From an uncultured Collinsella sp. (GTDB lineage: Bacteria; Actinomycetota; Coriobacteriia; Coriobacteriales; Coriobacteriaceae): a stretch of DNA of 10,791 nt. The notes below the pieces were generated by a model. The model saw only the letters and a program-made list of their open reading frames with translations. It was not told where the DNA came from and did not search any database. The translations under genes were made by a program, and so were the position numbers. This document shows positions 7,246-10,791 of this stretch, piece after piece (the stretch's first letter is position 1; every line of letters starts with the position of its first letter). The stretch lies in NCBI GenBank assembly GCA_902469555.1, contig CABRDB010000085.1, positions 1 through 10,791 on the forward strand, in the 5' to 3' direction.

Positions 7246-10200
7246 ATGGCAAACTACAGTCCACAACACTTTGAGCCTCGGGCCAAGACTGTCAACGTCA
7301 AGGGCGTTGCCAACCGCGCCGTCGCAACCGTTTTGACGGCGGGCCTCATCGCTCAGCCGCTCATGTCGCCGCTGGCGGCAATCGCCGCACCGTCAACCGA
7401 TAACGGCGATTCTGTTCAGGGGGGGGGGTAGTTCTGTAGAGAATACCGTTGCCGCCGGTAACCAAGCGGTCGTAAAGACGGCTGCCCAGCTGGCCGAGGA
7501 GTCGGCAAAGCAGCTCAAGGACGCTCAGGCCGCCTACGATGCCGCCCAGAAGAAGGCCGACGCGGCGGGCCAGTCTCAAAAGCAGGCGCAGCAGCAAAAG
7601 AATCAGGCCTCGCAGGCTGTGAGCGACAACGAAATCGAGCAGAACGCAGCAGAAGTCGCCGCGCTCCAGGAGAAGATTGACGAGCTCAAAGCCGCCGTCG
7701 AAAAGACCGAGCAGCAGCAGAAGAAGCTGGGCGACCTGAACGATCAGCTCGATCAAGCCAACAAGAGTGTCGAGGATAAGACCCAGGCGCTCAAGGACGC
7801 CAAGGCAAAGCAGGATGAGGCCAAGAAGGCCCTCGACGATGCCCAGGCCAAGCTCGAGGCCATGGGTATGGACGAGTACGAGGCCGCCAAGAAGGCCGTC
7901 GAGGACGCGCAGGCAAAGCTCGATGACGCCAATAAGGCCGTTGCTACTGCACAGGCCAATCTGGACCAGGCCAAGGCTGCCGAGGCCAGCGCTCAGCAGG
8001 AAAAGAAGGACACTGAGGCCGCTTTGACTTCCGCCCAGGCCAAGAAGCAGGAGACTGCCGCTGCTCTCGCAGCCGCAACCACCGCGCGCGATAACGCCCA
8101 GCAGAAGTTCAACCAGGCGCAGGCCGCGCTCGATGCTGCCGTCTCGGGTACAGGTGTCGACCTGAGTGCGCTTGAGGCCGCCAAGAAGGCTGCTGCTGGT
8201 GAGCTCAAGACCGCGCAGGCGGAGCTCAATGCCGCGACGGATGCCGACGCCACCGCACAGACAAATCTGCAGGCCGCCCAGGCTGCCGTCGCTGCCGCGC
8301 AGGAGAAGGCCAACGCCGCCAACGCTGCTGTGGCATCTGCCCAGTCTGCATACGGTGCGGCAAACAAGGAGTACAACGCCGCCGCCAGCAAGCGCGACGC
8401 TGCGAAGTCGGCATACGAGCAGGCTCAGCAGACCGAGGCCGACAAGAAGGCGGAGTACGACCGACTCGTCGAGGTCCGCCAACAGAAGCACAGCGAGTTC
8501 GATCAGGCTCGTGCTGAAGTAACCGACGCACACAATGCATACGACGCCGCAAACGCCGAGGTCGAGAAGCTCAACCAGCAGATTGCCGACCTCAAGTCGA
8601 ACATGACCGTGGATCAGAACGTCATCAGCCAGGGCATGTTCGGCTTCATGAACTATATCATCGGCGGCAGCCAGTTCACAGCCACGCAGAAGTCGAATGC
8701 AAGCACTGCCGCGTCGATGCTCATGGGGACGACAGATAAACAGGACTGGTATGATAATTACGTCGATCAGGACATGTCTCGAGACACCAATCCGCTCTCC
8801 TTGGAGCAGATGCGCAACGCCCTGACCTACCTCGATACCCAGAACAACCTCCGCAAGGCGAACGGCCAGTCGGAGCTTAGCGTCAGCCTCCGCATGACCG
8901 CAGCAGCTGCACTCAACGCCTCATATTCATCGAATATTTGGGATCACTCGAACTGCTATTTCGATAAAGGCGAGAACCTTGCAGGCGGCGGCGGTGCATA
9001 TGCCGGCGGCGAGACCGAGGATACTCTCGGATGGCCATATACCGGTCTCTATACCCAGGAAAAAGAGGCATTCGATAAGTACGTCAAACAGTATGGCGAC
9101 GCACTTGGAAGCCATCGATATGATTCCTACTATATCTGGCAGCACTACAACAGCATTTACCATGAGTGCGGGCACTATCTAAACATCATCGATGCCGGCG
9201 CGAAGGCTATCGGCATCGCGACCGGTAGCGGTAAGAATACCGATTCCGAGGTAACCGTTTTCGACTATAGCGGGAGCACGGGGCAGAAGGATTTCACTGT
9301 CTCCGAGTTCAAGAAGCTCGTGAACGACTACATCGACTCTGCCTACAACGCAGGCGGCACTCAGGAGCAGAAGGAGCAGCTGAAGCAGCTTCAGAATAAG
9401 CTGGCAGAGGCGCAGAAGAACTTCGGGGCTGCTGGAACGGCTTATTCTAACGCATTGGATAAGCAAGAAAACACACGCGACGCCTATACCGCGGCCGACA
9501 CGAACATGAACACTGCCAAGGGCGAGTACGAGAAGGCTAAGTCCGGCACCGCCGCCGCGAAGACGACATACGACGCCGCCGAAGCCAAACTCAAGGGCAT
9601 CGACGTCAAGACGCCCCAGACCAAGCTCGATGCCGCCAAGAGCAAGGCCGCTACTGCCCAGGCGGCTCTCGATAAGGCAAACGCCACGCTTGCTGACAGC
9701 AAGACGAAGGCAGCCGAGGCCGCTGCTCACAAGGCGAAGGCTCGCAGCGCCCACGATGCCGCCAAGGCAAAGTCCGAACAGGCCAATGAGGCGTATGACA
9801 ACGCCACGGCTTCGGTCAAGGACCTTGCTGCCAAGCGCGATGCCGCCCAGGCGGACCTTGCGAATAAGCAGGGCTCGCTTGACGAGGCAAAGAAGGCCGA
9901 CGATGCCGCCCAGGCTGGTGTAGACAAGGCCCAGGCCGCAGATGTCCAGGCCGCGACTGCTCTTTTGGACGCCAAGCAGGCGGTTGCCGCCAAGGCGCAG
10001 GCTGTGTCCGATGCGCAGGCCAAGGCCAAGGCTGCTGAGGGTGAGCTGGCTACCGCGAACAAGGCCTTCGAGCGCTTTGCCGGCGCCCAGAAGGCGGTCG
10101 ACGACGCCAAGGCCGCCTATGACGCTGCCGTGGCCAGTGTCGCCGATGCCCAGAAGCAGCTCGAGGCCGCCAACGAAGCCGTCGTCGATGCGAACCTCGA

Positions 10201-10702
10201 TATCTTCAAGGCCAAGGCAGAGCTTGCCAACGACGAGGCACTCAAGGCCGATCTTGAGGCTGTCGATCACAAGGCATCCCTTGCCGCGGGCACGACGGGC
10301 AACGAGAAGCTGGTCAAGCTGAACGCTGCCTACGCTCGCTATAAGGCTGCCGTCGATGCCGCCGCTGGTCTCAAGGCTGCCCTGAGCGATGCCGATGCCA
10401 AGCTGTCCGACGCCAACGACGCCTATGCCGCCGCGCTTGCCGAGCTTGACGATGCCAAGGATGCCCTGGCTGCCGCGCAGGCCGAGTACGACAAGTATCA
10501 TCCCAAGGCCGAGCCGCAGGCCAAGCCTCAGGTTGCGCAGGCTGCTGCAAAGGCTCCTGTCGCCAAGAAGAAGGCTGCGAACGCTGCGCTCGCCCAGACT
10601 GGCGACAATTCCGCTCTTGCGGGCGAGGTGTTCGTCATCGGCGGTATCACCCTCGTGGCCGCTGGTGTGACGCTGAGCGATCGTCGTCGCAAGCAGATGT
10701 AG
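7246..10702 (+). CDS. Sortase-anchored coiled-coil/CAP-domain surface protein, out of frame at a poly-G tract
   Basis: As written, the frame from ATG 7246 ends at TAG 7429-7431 after 61 codons, straight after ten G. Removing one G (or adding two) joins it to a frame open to 10702, giving 1151 residues; numbering below assumes nine G. Residues 1-48 are a signal peptide, with a basic stretch, a hydrophobic core and a likely cut near AAIAA-PS. Gly59-61 come from the G tract. Residues about 65-455 are an Ala/Lys/Gln/Asp-rich coiled coil. Residues about 515-675 are a CAP/SCP-type domain: H567, GENLA with E576, E605/E607 and GHYLNII with H643, so candidates for the His/Glu site are present. A second coiled coil spans about 705-1095. 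The C-terminus is LAQTG (1115-1119), a hydrophobic helix (about 1125-1144) and RRRK, a sortase signal. The layout resembles Gram-positive SEC10/PgrA-type surface-exclusion proteins and streptococcal coiled-coil adhesins. Wall display and a contact role are inferred. A disabling mutation or a sequencing error in the tract are the alternatives to phase variation. Confidence 0.85.
7419..7428 (+). repeat. Homopolymeric G10 tract within the coding region (candidate phase-variation switch)
   Basis: Ten consecutive G begin with the last base of the Gln58 codon. As sequenced they read as three Gly codons and then TAG. A tract of nine gives Gly-Gly-Gly-Ser-Ser-Val and enters the long downstream frame; twelve also restores it; eight, ten and eleven do not. 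It sits about ten codons after the predicted signal-peptide cut, so slippage changes only a Gly linker or switches the protein off. Tracts of this length are classical slipped-strand mispairing sites in phase-variable surface genes. Confidence 0.85.
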
Positions 10703-10791
10703 CGTTTCGAGCGTAGATTCTGCAACGAACTTCAATTCATAGCGGGACCGTCTCGTTAGCCAAACGATAAGGCCGGCGCGCTGTCATACGC

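Noticed and set aside
7619..8620. Tandem DNA repeats in the coiled-coil arms
   Set aside because: The similarity is at the level of Ala-rich heptads and biased codons. I see no exact repeat unit of constant length.
7619..10702. Internal GTG at 7619 as the true start of the surface protein
   Set aside because: No ribosome binding site precedes it, it lies inside a coiled coil that continues upstream without a break to the G tract, and the product would lack a signal peptide despite carrying a wall-sorting signal.
9179..10735. Antisense open frame of 518 codons opposite the second coiled-coil arm (and a similar one at 7361-8533)
   Set aside because: The Leu/Gly-rich translation is the expected reverse complement of Ala/Lys/Asp-rich heptads. 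No ribosome binding site or domain supports it.
10753..10767. Hairpin TCGTT/AACGA after the surface-protein gene as terminator
   Set aside because: The stem is only five bases, has no following T-run, and the window ends 24 bases later, so the true terminator cannot be judged.
1..10791. CRISPR array, tRNA/rRNA, insertion sequence or attachment site
   Set aside because: I saw no regularly spaced repeats, cloverleaf-like genes, transposase motifs or terminal inverted repeats in the window.

Overview
The window is high-GC, strongly GC-biased at third codon positions, and probably comes from an anaerobic gut actinobacterium of the class Coriobacteriia (Collinsella-like). That guess rests on GC content, the giant fused dehydratase-activase protein, and an Ala-rich sortase-anchored protein ending in LAQTG; no ribosomal or other marker gene is present to confirm it.

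Layout. Positions 1-4725 (+) hold one very large gene, open at the left edge, for a fused 2-hydroxyacyl-CoA dehydratase activator/reductase-like iron-sulfur protein. A strong intrinsic terminator (4754-4790) ends it. Positions 4791-5221 have no intact gene. They hold a probable frameshifted remnant of an unknown gene (about 4811-5031), a nested inverted repeat (5114-5168), and a strong Shine-Dalgarno site in front of a nine-codon reading frame (5182-5211). A small, lower-GC gene for a membrane-anchored or secreted protein follows (5222-5671) with its own terminator. Convergent to it, on the minus strand, is a DUF389 integral membrane protein (6938 down to 5799) that carries a canonical EF-hand-type loop. 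A 307-bp divergent intergenic region (6939-7245) contains a perfect 12-bp palindrome flanked by two near-copies of an AT-rich direct repeat.

Positions 7246-10702 (+) encode a roughly 1151-residue cell-surface protein: signal peptide, long Ala-rich coiled coil, CAP/SCP domain, second coiled coil, LAQTG sortase motif, membrane helix and basic tail. The gene is out of frame in this sequence. A run of ten G (7419-7428), just after the signal peptide, leads straight into a TAG stop. With nine G (or twelve) the signal peptide joins perfectly to the rest. This looks like a slipped-strand ON/OFF switch captured in the OFF phase, and it is the most interesting feature of the window.

The genes do not form one operon. 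The activase acts in the cytoplasm in anaerobic redox chemistry. The DUF389 protein and the small anchored protein are envelope proteins. The CAP protein would be displayed on the wall, probably for adhesion, cell-cell contact or host interaction (inference).
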